Below are positions 15,496 to 24,765 of a DNA stretch of 46,874 nt, in pieces. Source of the DNA: Anaerolineaceae bacterium (GTDB taxonomy: Bacteria; Chloroflexota; Anaerolineae; Anaerolineales; Anaerolineaceae); the NCBI GenBank assembly GCA_012797695.1, contig JAAZOQ010000357.1, forward strand, positions 1 to 46,874, in the 5' to 3' direction. Under the pieces are notes generated by a model. The model was given only the letters and a program-made list of their open reading frames with translations. It was not told the origin of the DNA and did not search any database. The position numbers and the translations under genes are program-made. Each line of letters starts with the position of its first letter. The first letter of the stretch is position 1.

Positions 15496-16395
15496 ATGAC
15501 TTCTTTTTTTCATAAGAAAAACATTTTTCTACTGGATGAAATGCTTCATCTGGTAAAAATGAACTTGGCAATCTTGCACCAAAGTCCGCTTTTTATTGTC
15601 TTTGTGGCTATCTCGAATTTCGGATTTGGCTTTTTTGCTGCGATTCAATTAGGGGCCCTCAGTCACAACACTTCTTCCGCGCCGGTAAATCTCGGAGATG
15701 GATTCTTTTTCCTTTTTTCTGGGCCGGCTCTAAAAAATAGTTCGCTTTTGCCGCTCATCGTTTGGTTAATCGATCTGCTTTTTTTCTTGATATTTACAGG
15801 AAATTTGGCAAGCAAGCAATTCAGTGATTTACAGACTTCAATTCTTTTTCGTTCCAAATCGCGGGCGAAATGGTGGATTGGCGTTATTCTTACGATCTTG
15901 TTGATCTCAATTGAATATACAATAATCATCCTGGGGTCGGGAATCCTTGGTCTTCTGACTCAGTTACCCTGGAATACGAATCTAAGTTCTTTCTTCCTGG
16001 ATCAGAGTCTTTGGCAAGCAGCAGCTTTTGCTTCATTCTTCCACATCCTGTTTTCTCTGGCAGTACTTGAAATTTCATCATTCATCGTTATCGCATTGCT
16101 CCAGGTGCAATTGACATTCCTTCTGAAACGTCTGGCATTCGGAATTTCTTTCATTCTTTTGCTGGCGGCAATTACCTGGGGAATGGGCTTTTTCGAGAAA
16201 ATCCAGGGCTGGCAAATCGTGCTTCTCCCGACTCAATCCATCTTAAGCCGTCACTGGCCTTATGAACCGGCATTGCCGTTTTTTACAATCCAGTTTTCTC
16301 TTCTTTTCAACTTGATCATAGTGCTTGTATTGTGTCTGGGCGGCGGACTTCTTTTGCGTCACTATGATTTCTTAGGATTTGATTATGACAAATGA
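15496..16395 (+). CDS. ABC-2-like permease subunit 3
   Basis: 299-residue integral membrane protein with about six helices and a cytosolic loop SILFRSKSRAKWW (R119, R123, W126), matching the motif of subunit 2. Overall length and helix order resemble subunits 1 and 2, so the three probably arose by duplication from one ancestor, though sequence identity is low. It overlaps the ATPase gene by 11 bp, strong evidence for a shared transcript and complex. Three different permeases for one ATPase is unusual, since exporters of this type normally have one or two. Confidence 0.68.
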   Translation: MTSFFHKKNIFLLDEMLHLVKMNLAILHQSPLFIVFVAISNFGFGFFAAIQLGALSHNTSSAPVNLGDGFFFLFSGPALKNSSLLPLIVWLIDLLFFLIFTGNLASKQFSDLQTSILFRSKSRAKWWIGVILTILLISIEYTIIILGSGILGLLTQLPWNTNLSSFFLDQSLWQAAAFASFFHILFSLAVLEISSFIVIALLQVQLTFLLKRLAFGISFILLLAAITWGMGFFEKIQGWQIVLLPTQSILSRHWPYEPALPFFTIQFSLLFNLIIVLVLCLGGGLLLRHYDFLGFDYDK

Positions 16396-17077
16396 AAAAA
16401 ATGTTCCAACCTGTTCATGTGCAATTTGTATCGAAAATGCTTCGAAAAGCATTCAAAAACATCTGGTTTTGGATAATATCAATTTTCTGGTTCATTCTGG
16501 GGAATTTATCTGCATCCACGGGCCAAATGGGTCAGGAAAGACGATGCTTCTTCGAGCGATTAGTGGATTGATACGTATGGATTCTGGCCGTATCCGGGTA
16601 TTTGATCAGGAAATTGGCCGGGGAGATGAGTTTCCTAGAGATCTTGGCGCTTTAATTGGCGCTCCAGGATTCTTAAAAGAATATTCCGGTTTGTATAACC
16701 TTGAACTTTTGGCTTCAATTCAAAACCGGGTCTCTCGCGAAGAAATCATTGATTCCATAAAACAGGTTGGATTGAACCCTGATGATCACCGGCCTGTTAA
16801 AACCTACTCTACGGGTATGCTGCAGCGTTTGGGGGTTGCCCAGGCGATCATGGAACGCCCCAGATTATTGTTACTGGATGAGCCCACCAGTTCATTGGAT
16901 CCAGACGGCGAAGAACAGATAATGTCATTATTCAATGTTCTTCACGACGAGGGCGTTACGATTCTTCTGGTTAGCCACGATAAAAAAGACTCGTTGGCCC
17001 ACTATCAATCGATTTATCAAATGAAAGCGGGGTCACTTTACTTGGAAAAAACAATACAAGATAGCTCTCTATCCTAA
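16385..17077 (+). CDS. ABC transporter ATP-binding protein of the cassette
   Basis: 230 residues, one nucleotide-binding domain: Walker A GPNGSGKT (46-53), a divergent signature YSTGMLQRL (141-149), Walker B LLLLDEPTSSLD (161-172) and H-loop SHD (197-199). The STGM signature and short length fit ATPases of ABC-2 exporters involved in peptide, antibiotic or lantibiotic transport and immunity. Odd: an N-terminal extension with CSCAIC (Cys10, 12, 15) before the normal first strand. ATG 16385 was chosen because AGGA lies 7 nt upstream; a TTG two codons earlier also fits the frame. Last clear gene of the cassette. Confidence 0.88.
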   Translation: MTNEKNVPTCSCAICIENASKSIQKHLVLDNINFLVHSGEFICIHGPNGSGKTMLLRAISGLIRMDSGRIRVFDQEIGRGDEFPRDLGALIGAPGFLKEYSGLYNLELLASIQNRVSREEIIDSIKQVGLNPDDHRPVKTYSTGMLQRLGVAQAIMERPRLLLLDEPTSSLDPDGEEQIMSLFNVLHDEGVTILLVSHDKKDSLAHYQSIYQMKAGSLYLEKTIQDSSLS

Positions 17078-17089
17078 TTGCTAAGATAA

Positions 17090-17395
17090 ATGCAGCGTGT
17101 AAATCTGTCAGTTGCATTACTCCAATGGAATCCACGATCATGCCATCAGCGATTTGCTGGACGGGCGGGTTTGTGTAGATGTACTGATGTCGAATTCAAC
17201 TCAGTAAGCGGCAATAAAATTGTTGAGAGAAATATTTGCCCACTGACCGCTCCTCTCCGAAATTTTGCTGCAGTAGATCAACTTATTGGCATCACTATTT
17301 CTCCTGATACAGGCGTAGGTGAATCCCGCCAAGCGCTGATCTTGCTGATGGAGTACGAATTCGCTGAGTACAAATCTAAATCACTTAATGTGTGA
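17090..17395 (+). pseudogene. Possible decayed gene fragment of unknown family
   Basis: An intact 101-codon frame without a ribosome site. The second half (from about AVDQLIGITISP to LMEYEFAEYK) reads like ordinary protein, while the first half does not. In a different frame, 17123-17188 reads plausibly (HDHAISDLLDGRVCVDV) before a stop. Together this looks like a once-longer gene broken by a frameshift. I cannot name a family, and it may be chance. It lies at the right edge of the AT-rich cassette; the rest of the 17078-17513 gap shows no clear element except the ribosome site of the next gene. Confidence 0.3.
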
Positions 17396-17513
17396 CCAAA
17401 AATTTCCTGATTCATATTTGTCAAATATTATAGGATTCAGTCCCATTCGCTTGAGTTGATATCGGTACTCAGTTAGTTTTATGGGCAGTCTTTTTTAAGG
17501 GGAACACTTAAAA

Positions 17514-18989
17514 ATGAAAAAGTGGACAAAAAGCGCCAAAAAAGGACTCTCAGCTATAATTGGTCATATGAATTGGCTAAAAAAGTCAGTGATTTTCCTT
17601 CTTATCCTTTTGCCGCTGGTCGCGACTGCATTCCTTCCGCTGAACGCGGAGGCGCTGGACGTATTGTCTGCCAGCCGGACTGCTGAATCCGCCAGACAGG
17701 CCGGCAATCGCAAGATGGAATTTGACGCTCTGCAGCAGGTCAGCGAGTATCAACCCTGGCGCAGCGATCTCATTGAACAGATGGCTGACCTGCAATTTGC
17801 CATGGGTAATTATCAACGCTCACTGGATTTGTACCAGCAAGCCAGCAAGCTGGGCCCGTTGCTGGCCGAAAGTTATTTTAATGAAGGAAAAGATTGGGAA
17901 TCACTAGGGGAACGGGATCAGGCTAAGAACAGTTATCGACAGGCCAGCGAATTTACCAATCAAAGCATCGATTTCTATCTTTCCGTGGCCAAAGCTCAGG
18001 AAGGCTTGAATGACTCGATTGGCATTCTGGCCACGCTGCTGCGGGCTTACAAACTCTCGCCCGGTGACTTGCCGCTCAATTATGAATTGGGCGTTCAATT
18101 TACTGCGACCCAACCAGAGCATGCCTTACCTTTTCTTGAGAATGCTCAGACTGATTCGGTATACGCAACTTACGCAGCTGCATTGAGGGAAACGATCACG
18201 GCCACGAACTCTCTGGGGGAAAGCGCTGAGCGTTACGTCTATTTGGGACAGGAGTTGGGCCAGATCAGTGAATGGCAGGCGGCTGCCAGCGCGTTTTACA
18301 AAGCGACCCAACTGGATGAACAAAACGCCATTGCCTGGGCGCTTTACGGCGAAGCGGTACAGCATGTGGGTGAAGATGGCTACCCGGCCCTTTCTAAAGC
18401 GCTGCAGATCAACGCCCAATCGGATATCGTCAATGGGCTGATGGCGGTTTATTACCGGCGCCAGCAGAAATATGATTTGGCGATCACTTATCTGTACAAG
18501 GCCGTTGAGAATAATCCCAATGAGAGCACCTGGCAGATCGAGATCGGTAATACGCTGGCCCTGCAGGGCGATCTGGCAGACGCGTTGATCCATTTGCAGG
18601 TGGCGACCCTGATGGAGCCGGATAGCTGGGTGCCCTGGCAATCACTGGCCACCTTTTGCATCAATTACAACTATTACATACGTGAAGTAGGGCTGGATGC
18701 GGCACGAAAAGCTTTACTGCTGGTACCCGGTTCCCCTGCACTCCTTGATATAATGGGAAGTGCCTATTACTCTCTGGGTGATCTGGATAATGCCGAACGT
18801 TTTTACCGGCAGGCACAAGAAGCGGCTCCCAATCAGGCAGAAATCCTGTATCATTTGGGCCAGTTATATCTGCAAAAAGGCGAACGCAGTCAGGCCATCA
18901 ATTATTTGCAGCAGGCGGCGGAAAAAGCGACGGATAGCCGTATCCGCGACAACGCCAACTTGCTGATTCAACAGAATGGTGGAAATTAA
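17514..18989 (+). CDS. TPR-repeat protein with N-terminal membrane anchor
   Basis: 491 residues. A basic N-terminus and one hydrophobic helix (about 24-42) are followed by about ten tetratricopeptide repeats running to the C-terminus, for example LYQQASKLGP, AITYLYKAVENNP, AERFYRQAQEAAP and AINYLQQAAEKA. TPR arrays bind other proteins, so a scaffold role outside the membrane is likely; the partner is unknown. AAGGGGA about 9 nt before ATG 17514 supports this start; MNWLKKSV at 17568 is an alternative without a ribosome site. First of four closely spaced plus-strand genes ending with the GH13 enzyme. Confidence 0.8.
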   Translation: MKKWTKSAKKGLSAIIGHMNWLKKSVIFLLILLPLVATAFLPLNAEALDVLSASRTAESARQAGNRKMEFDALQQVSEYQPWRSDLIEQMADLQFAMGNYQRSLDLYQQASKLGPLLAESYFNEGKDWESLGERDQAKNSYRQASEFTNQSIDFYLSVAKAQEGLNDSIGILATLLRAYKLSPGDLPLNYELGVQFTATQPEHALPFLENAQTDSVYATYAAALRETITATNSLGESAERYVYLGQELGQISEWQAAASAFYKATQLDEQNAIAWALYGEAVQHVGEDGYPALSKALQINAQSDIVNGLMAVYYRRQQKYDLAITYLYKAVENNPNESTWQIEIGNTLALQGDLADALIHLQVATLMEPDSWVPWQSLATFCINYNYYIREVGLDAARKALLLVPGSPALLDIMGSAYYSLGDLDNAERFYRQAQEAAPNQAEILYHLGQLYLQKGERSQAINYLQQAAEKATDSRIRDNANLLIQQNGGN

Positions 18990-19008
18990 CGAAATTCAGG
19001 AAGTCAAA

Positions 19009-19665
19009 GTGAAGATTAAACGTCTGCTTGTGATCTTGGTTTTGCCGTTTCTGCTGGGTGCCTGCCAGGTGGTCGATTCATTGACCCCGGTAGAAACCGC
19101 GGCTGCCCCCGGGACTGTCTTGTTTGCGGATGATTTTGCTAATAATAATGCCCATTGGGGAATTGCCGACACGGCGAAGGGAGCGGTCGCTCTGCTTTAT
19201 CAGGGGTTGGATATTCAGGTGAAGCAGGCCAATGCCATGATGTGGACGGTAACTCAAAAGAAGTATGCAGATATCCAGGTCGATGTTGATGCTGTTCTTT
19301 TGAATGGTTCACAAGACGACGCTTTTGGAACGATCTGTCGTTTTCAGGATAATGATCATTTCTACGGCTTTCTGGTTACCCATGATGGTTATTATGGCAT
19401 TTTCAAAATGCAGGATGGCAAGCTGGTGCTGGCGAATGCCGACAATGATTTGCAATACAGCGACGTCATCCGTCAGGGTGGGGTGGTCAATCACATCCAG
19501 GCTACCTGCCAGGGCAACGTGCTGAAATTGAACGTCAACGGGCAACTGCTGGCCATGATCGAGGATGACAGCTACGCCAGCGGCAAGGTGGGATTAATGG
19601 CGGCAGCTTATGCTTCCCCGAACGTTGAGTTATTCTTTGATCATTTTCTCGTGACCCAGCCTTAA
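19009..19665 (+). CDS. Lipoprotein with DUF1080/LamG-like jelly-roll domain
   Basis: 218 residues from GTG 19009, chosen because AGGAAG lies 5 nt upstream and because it gives a compact signal peptide with lipobox LGAC (Cys18). The upstream ATG at 18976 overlaps the TPR gene. The mature part begins with VLFADDFANNNAHWG and continues as alternating beta strands ending in VELFFDHFLV, the pattern of concanavalin-like or DUF1080 (3-keto-disaccharide hydrolase-like) jelly rolls that often bind carbohydrate. No catalytic residues can be assigned, so binding is more likely than hydrolysis. It ends 2 bp before mtaB. Confidence 0.72.
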   Translation: MKIKRLLVILVLPFLLGACQVVDSLTPVETAAAPGTVLFADDFANNNAHWGIADTAKGAVALLYQGLDIQVKQANAMMWTVTQKKYADIQVDVDAVLLNGSQDDAFGTICRFQDNDHFYGFLVTHDGYYGIFKMQDGKLVLANADNDLQYSDVIRQGGVVNHIQATCQGNVLKLNVNGQLLAMIEDDSYASGKVGLMAAAYASPNVELFFDHFLVTQP

Positions 19666-19667
19666 AG

Positions 19668-20948
19668 ATGAAAGTATTCTTCGATAGTGTCGGCTGCCGG
19701 TTAAATCAGGCTGAAATTGAAAAGATGGCGCTTGATTTTCGGGCCGCGGGTTACAGTATTGCTGAAAATGCGGCAGAAGCAGACCTGGTCGTGATCAATA
19801 CCTGCGCTGTGACGGCCGCGGCTTCGGCGGATTCACGGCAAAAGGTGCGTCAGGCGAACCGCGCCGGTGCACAACGGATCGTGGTGACCGGCTGCTGGGC
19901 AACTCTGGAGCCTGACGAAGCTATGGGGTTCGCGGGGGTCAGTGCGGTCGTCCCCAATGAGCAAAAAGATCAACTGGCCAGCCAGATGCTGGGAAAATCA
20001 ATCGAGCCTTATGAATTGGAACCGCTGGAGCGTGATCCGTTGCCGGGAATTCACCGTCGTACGCGCGCTTTCATTAAAGTGCAGGATGGCTGTGATAACC
20101 ACTGTACCTTTTGTGTTACCCGTCTGGCACGTGGGAAATCCGTTTCGACGCGGAAAGAAAGCGTTCTCGGAGAAGTCATTACTGCTGAGAAGGGTCAAGT
20201 CAAAGAGATCGTTCTCAGCGGAGTGCACCTGGCCTCGTGGGGAAGAGATTTGCCGGGCGAAGAACGTCTCAGTGACCTGATCGAGTATTTGCTCGCGAAC
20301 AGCCGGGTAGAACGGATCCGCTTGTCATCGATCGAACCCTGGGATCTGGATGAGCGCTTCTTCGATTTATGGCAAAACCCACGTCTGTGCCCGCATTTCC
20401 ATTTGCCGCTGCAAACTGGCTCAGGCGAGACGCTGCAGCGTATGGCAAGGCACAATACTCCCGAACAATACCGCGGCCTGGTGGCGAGTATCCGCAGCCG
20501 CATGCCAGAAGCAGCCATCACCACCGATTTGATCGTTGGTTTTCCCGGTGAAACAGAGACCGAATTTGCCGAAAGTCTGCAATTTGTGCGCGAGATGCAA
20601 TTTGCTGGAGGGCACGTCTTCAAGTATTCTGCACGGGAGGGGACGCCGGCGGCCAAGTTCACAGGGCGGGTCAACGGCTCGCTGGCACGAGAGCGCAGTC
20701 AATCCATGCGCGCGGTGCTGGCGGAAAGCGAATCCCGTTATCAGCAGCAGTTTCTTGGCAGAACCGTCAACGTCTTATGGGAATCGAGCAGCCAACTGAA
20801 CCAACGTGGCTGGAAGCTACACGGTCTGACTGAGAATTATCTTTCTGTATCAGCCTGGGGGAAGAGAAATTTATGGAACGAAATCAACCAGGTAAGGATC
20901 ACTGAGGTCAAAGGTGGTCTTTTATCGGGTGAAATTCTGGAATCATAG
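19668..20948 (+). CDS. mtaB: MtaB, tRNA t6A37 methylthiotransferase
   Basis: Radical-SAM enzyme adding a methylthio group to N6-threonylcarbamoyladenosine at tRNA position 37, which reads ANN codons. 426 residues. N-terminal MTTase domain with Cys10 (SVGCRLNQAE), Cys46 and Cys76 for the auxiliary cluster; radical-SAM CxxxCxxC at Cys142, 146 and 149 (DGCDNHCTFC); C-terminal TRAM-like region. The SVGCRLNQ start separates MtaB from MiaB and RimO. Only 2 bp follow the lipoprotein stop, so it is co-translated. Identification is firm to the MtaB level by motif. Confidence 0.92.
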   Translation: MKVFFDSVGCRLNQAEIEKMALDFRAAGYSIAENAAEADLVVINTCAVTAAASADSRQKVRQANRAGAQRIVVTGCWATLEPDEAMGFAGVSAVVPNEQKDQLASQMLGKSIEPYELEPLERDPLPGIHRRTRAFIKVQDGCDNHCTFCVTRLARGKSVSTRKESVLGEVITAEKGQVKEIVLSGVHLASWGRDLPGEERLSDLIEYLLANSRVERIRLSSIEPWDLDERFFDLWQNPRLCPHFHLPLQTGSGETLQRMARHNTPEQYRGLVASIRSRMPEAAITTDLIVGFPGETETEFAESLQFVREMQFAGGHVFKYSAREGTPAAKFTGRVNGSLARERSQSMRAVLAESESRYQQQFLGRTVNVLWESSSQLNQRGWKLHGLTENYLSVSAWGKRNLWNEINQVRITEVKGGLLSGEILES

Positions 20949-20955
20949 GTGAAAC

Positions 20956-22677
20956 ATGAGTTTATCGGAATGGTGGCAAAAGGCAGTTTTTTATCAGATC
21001 TACCCCCGCTCGTTTGCGGATGGCAATGGCGATGGTATGGGAGATTTTGCCGGGATGGTGCAGAAGCTGGATTATCTGCAATCTCTTGGTGTGGATGCCG
21101 TCTGGCTTTCCCCGCATTACCCGTCACCGTTTGTGGACTGCGGTTATGATATCTCGGATTACGAAGGCATTGCCCCGGAATACGGCGACATGGCGACTTT
21201 CAAGAAGTTTCTGGATGGATTGCATGAACGGGGTATGCGTCTGATCCTGGATCTGGTACTCAATCACACTTCCGACAAGCACCCGTGGTTCCTTGAATCG
21301 CGTTCAAGTCTGGATAACCCGAAACGAGATTGGTACGTCTGGAAAAAGGGGAGGGAGGGAAACCCGCCTACCGATTGGTATTCCACTTTTGGCGGCAGCG
21401 CCTGGGAACTGGACCCGATCACCGGAGAGTATTACTATCATTTCTTCTTTAAGGAACAACCCGATCTTAACTGGAACAACCCGGCAGTCAAGCAAGCCAT
21501 GTTCGACATGGTGCGTTTCTGGCTGGAAATTGGGGTGGATGGTTTTCGCCTGGACGCGGTCGGGACCATTTTCGAGGATGAGCATTACTTTAATCACAAC
21601 GAGAAACGTTCGCTGAAAGAATTGATCCAGCTGGAATTGACCATCAAATCACTGGAAGAACGCGCTGATCTTTCGGAAACTTATAAGAAAGTTTTTCAGT
21701 ATCAGCATGACATGCCCGGGGTACATGACCTGATGCGTGAACTGCGACAGGTGGTCAACGAATACGATCACCGAGTGCTGGTGGGCGAGACAGATGATCT
21801 GAGCTTCTACGGCACCGGCAAGGACGAACTGGATCTGGTTTTCAATTTTCCGTTGATGGAAACGACCCAGCAACTCACCCCGAAATTCATCCACGACAAT
21901 CAGAAAGCGCGGCTCTCGCAAATGCCGGCGAGTGCCTGGCCCTGCAATACATTCGGCAATCATGATTCCCCACGCTGCTATTCGCATTTTGGTGATGGCA
22001 GACACAATTCGTTGCAGGCCAGACAATTGATCACCTTGCTGCTCACGTTGAAAGGAACTCCTTTCCTTTATAATGGCGAGGAAATCGGTATGTCAGATTA
22101 TCTTCTGCAAAGCCCTGCCCAGTTTCGCGATCCGCTGAGCCGGGAATATGCCCTCGTTATTCAGGAGTTACAGAGGTTGAGCGAAAAAGAGGCTACCCAT
22201 TTCGGGGCGGAGCGCGGCCGGGATAAATGCCGCACGCCGATGCAATGGAACAATGAAGCCAATGCCGGTTTTTGCCCGGATGGGGTTTCTCCGTGGTTGC
22301 CGATCAACCCAGATTACCGGCAGGGTGTCAATGTAGCCGAGGAAATCTCCAACGAGAATTCACTGCTGAGTTTTTACCGCAAACTGCTGGCCCTGCGAAA
22401 ATCTGCAGGTACTTTGCAAACCGGCGATTTCGAAGAATTGCCAGAAATGCCTCCGGAAGTCTATGCTTTCAGGCGCTTTGACGAAAATGGTGAGTTCTTA
22501 ACCCTGCTTAATTACAGCGAAGCAGAGGTTTCATTCCCGCTACCGAGTGATTTCGTAGAGAATCATTGCCTGATCCTGGAAGGAAATGCCCACCAGTGGT
22601 CGGAAGTGGCCGGAACAGCTCATCTGACGGGCTGGGGCTGCGTGATCCTGCAAAAAATCCAGCTACCTAAAAATTGA
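20956..22677 (+). CDS. GH13 alpha-glucosidase (oligo-1,6-glucosidase/trehalose-synthase type)
   Basis: 573 residues, cytoplasmic (no signal peptide). Family 13 glycoside hydrolase with the (beta/alpha)8 motifs: QIYPRSFADGNGDGMGD (14-30), DLVLNHTSDKHPWF (region I), nucleophile D200 in DGFRLDAV, acid/base E278 in LVGETDD, and stabiliser D337 in FGNHDSPR. The first block resembles oligo-1,6-glucosidases, sucrose isomerases and trehalose synthases. Exact substrate cannot be read from sequence; retaining cleavage of short alpha-glucosides is the safest statement. AGGTG precedes ATG 20956. Last gene of its operon, 8 bp after mtaB. Confidence 0.9.
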   Translation: MSLSEWWQKAVFYQIYPRSFADGNGDGMGDFAGMVQKLDYLQSLGVDAVWLSPHYPSPFVDCGYDISDYEGIAPEYGDMATFKKFLDGLHERGMRLILDLVLNHTSDKHPWFLESRSSLDNPKRDWYVWKKGREGNPPTDWYSTFGGSAWELDPITGEYYYHFFFKEQPDLNWNNPAVKQAMFDMVRFWLEIGVDGFRLDAVGTIFEDEHYFNHNEKRSLKELIQLELTIKSLEERADLSETYKKVFQYQHDMPGVHDLMRELRQVVNEYDHRVLVGETDDLSFYGTGKDELDLVFNFPLMETTQQLTPKFIHDNQKARLSQMPASAWPCNTFGNHDSPRCYSHFGDGRHNSLQARQLITLLLTLKGTPFLYNGEEIGMSDYLLQSPAQFRDPLSREYALVIQELQRLSEKEATHFGAERGRDKCRTPMQWNNEANAGFCPDGVSPWLPINPDYRQGVNVAEEISNENSLLSFYRKLLALRKSAGTLQTGDFEELPEMPPEVYAFRRFDENGEFLTLLNYSEAEVSFPLPSDFVENHCLILEGNAHQWSEVAGTAHLTGWGCVILQKIQLPKN

Positions 22678-22731
22678 GTCAATAAATCGCTATAATTAAT
22701 TTGGATTTAACTGATAACGGTTGGCTACAGA

Positions 22732-22760
22732 TTGACCCTTAATTTGAATGGGCGTATAAT
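22732..22760 (+). promoter_or_regulatory. Promoter of the kimA-like/trkA operon
   Basis: TTGACC (22732-22737), 17-bp spacer, perfect TATAAT (22755-22760); start expected near 22767, 36 nt before the ATG. The leader is too short for a c-di-AMP (ydaO-type) riboswitch, which controls many kimA genes in Bacillota. Confidence 0.85.
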
Positions 22761-22802
22761 TTTTTGCCTTGTGGATAATTTTGGCAGAAATTTGAGAGAA
22801 TC

Positions 22803-24749
22803 ATGAATATTGAAGAAAAAAATGGGAGTACGGTAATCTCTAAAACGTCTGATTATGAGCCTGGAAAGAACTGGCGGAATTATCTCATCGGGCGTCCTTT
22901 ACAAACTGCGGATGCTCCTCAGCAAACGATTGGCAAGTTTCTGGGGTTGGCTGTTTTCTCTTCGGATGCGCTTTCTTCTGTGGCTTATGCGCCCCAGGAA
23001 CTTTTGCTTATCCTCTCCATCGCGGGTACTCAGGCACTGCATCTGGCCCTGCCGCTGGCGATTGGCATCTGCGTATTGCTGGCGATCCTGATTCTTTCTT
23101 ATGAACAAACAATCCATGCTTACCCTGACGGCGGTGGTGCTTATATCGTCGCGCGCGATAATCTGGGTGAACTGCCGGCTGAAACAGCCGCCGCAGCTCT
23201 GCTCACTGATTATGTTTTGACCGTGGCAGTTTCTATCTCTTCCGGTGTGGCGCAGCTGATTTCTGCTTTTCCGGGATTATACGAATACCGGGTCATTATT
23301 GCTGTGGCGCTGGTGCTGGTGGTCATGTTGATCAATTTACGCGGTGTCAAGGAATCGGGGATTGCTTTTGCCATTCCAACTTATTACTTCCTGGCAATGA
23401 TGCTTATTACCATCCTGGTGGGCTTCATTCGGTTTTTCACTGGTTCACTGGGTTTGGTGCCGAACGCCCCGATGGATATCATTGGCATGCGGCAAACACT
23501 GGAACCGATCACACTTTTCCTGATTTTGAAAGCTTTTTCAAATGGTACTACCGCCGTAACCGGCGTCGAGGCCATCTCCAACGGCATTACCGCATTCAAA
23601 GAACCGCGCAGCAAGAATGCCGGGGAGACCCTGATCATCATGGGATTTATTCTTGGCTCAATGATGATCGCCATCACTTTTTTGGCGAACAAGATAGGTG
23701 CGCTGCCTTCTGATGAAGAAACCCTGATCTCACAACTTGCCCGTACCATTTTTTCGGGGACGGGGATTCTGTACATTGGGGCAATTGTGGCAACTACAGT
23801 GATTTTGATCATGGCGGCCAATACTGCTTTTGCGGATTTTCCGCGGTTGAGCGCCATTGCGGCCAATGATGGATTTTTACCTCGCCAATTGACTTACCGA
23901 GGCAGTCGTCTGGTTTTCTCGCGTGGTATTGTGTCACTGGCAGCGATTGCCTGTTTTCTGGTAATCATTTTCCAGGCGAGTGTTTCACGCTTGATCCCAC
24001 TGTATGCCATCGGCGTTTTCCTGTCGTTCACGTTATCACAGGCGGGGATGGCTCATCGCTGGTGGAAATCTGGCCATTTAAAACCTGGCCAGGTGATCAA
24101 AGAACCCGGCTCAGATGTGATCTATGATTCGGGTTGGCATTACAAAATGGTTATCAACGGCTTTGGCTCGATCTGTACCTTCGTGGTCATGGTGGTGTTT
24201 GCGATTACCAAGTTCGGAGATGGCGCCTGGATTGTAGTTATTTTGACTCCATCATTGGTGGCGATCTTCTCCTTGATTCACAGTCATTATAAGAGACTGG
24301 CGGGTCAGCTTTCTTTGGAGAATGTCAATCCGCTTCCGCGCGTGGCTCATCAGAAAGTGATCATGCCGATCAGCGGTGTGCATAAAGGCACGCTGGCGGC
24401 CCTGCGCTATGCAAAAACGTTATCCGAAGATATTACGGTGGTGCATATTTCCAGCGATCCGTCAGAGAACCAAAAGATCCAGGAGAAATGGCAGATCTGG
24501 GGGGATGGGTACCGACTGGTTATGCTGGATTCCCCTTATCGTCTCTTTATTGAACCTTTGCTGACTTACATTCAAGAGATCGATGCCAAAAAACAGCCGA
24601 ATGAGATCATCACGATCGTGGTGCCCCAATTTGTACCGAAGCACTGGTATGTGAATATGCTGCACACGCATACGGCGGATACTTTGCGCCGTGTCCTCTT
24701 GTTCAGAAAAGATATTGTGATCACAGAAGTTCCTTACCAGGTAGATTGA
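22803..24749 (+). CDS. APC-family transporter, KimA-like potassium importer
   Basis: 648 residues. An APC-superfamily membrane domain with about 12 helices (residues about 45-460) begins with the hallmark LAVFSSDALSSVAYAPQELL of the KimA (YdaO) group. It is followed by a cytoplasmic domain (about 480-648: VIMPISGVHKGTLAALRYA..., universal-stress-like fold). KimA proteins are high-affinity K+/H+ symporters in Bacillus, shut by c-di-AMP; related members may carry amino acids. Two TrkA-type regulatory subunits follow within one operon, which favours potassium. Transport specificity remains inferred. Confidence 0.85.
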   Translation: MNIEEKNGSTVISKTSDYEPGKNWRNYLIGRPLQTADAPQQTIGKFLGLAVFSSDALSSVAYAPQELLLILSIAGTQALHLALPLAIGICVLLAILILSYEQTIHAYPDGGGAYIVARDNLGELPAETAAAALLTDYVLTVAVSISSGVAQLISAFPGLYEYRVIIAVALVLVVMLINLRGVKESGIAFAIPTYYFLAMMLITILVGFIRFFTGSLGLVPNAPMDIIGMRQTLEPITLFLILKAFSNGTTAVTGVEAISNGITAFKEPRSKNAGETLIIMGFILGSMMIAITFLANKIGALPSDEETLISQLARTIFSGTGILYIGAIVATTVILIMAANTAFADFPRLSAIAANDGFLPRQLTYRGSRLVFSRGIVSLAAIACFLVIIFQASVSRLIPLYAIGVFLSFTLSQAGMAHRWWKSGHLKPGQVIKEPGSDVIYDSGWHYKMVINGFGSICTFVVMVVFAITKFGDGAWIVVILTPSLVAIFSLIHSHYKRLAGQLSLENVNPLPRVAHQKVIMPISGVHKGTLAALRYAKTLSEDITVVHISSDPSENQKIQEKWQIWGDGYRLVMLDSPYRLFIEPLLTYIQEIDAKKQPNEIITIVVPQFVPKHWYVNMLHTHTADTLRRVLLFRKDIVITEVPYQVD

Positions 24750-24765
24750 AAGGATTTGCGAAAAG

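Noticed and set aside
22770..22778. TGTGGATAA, an exact DnaA box (reverse) near the kimA-like promoter; possible oriC given rpmH nearby
   Set aside because: Only a single box, no AT-rich unwinding element, no dnaA or dnaN gene in the window.
22678..22802. Possible c-di-AMP riboswitch upstream of the kimA-like gene
   Set aside because: The transcribed leader is only about 36 nt after the predicted start and lacks the conserved ydaO-element sequence blocks.
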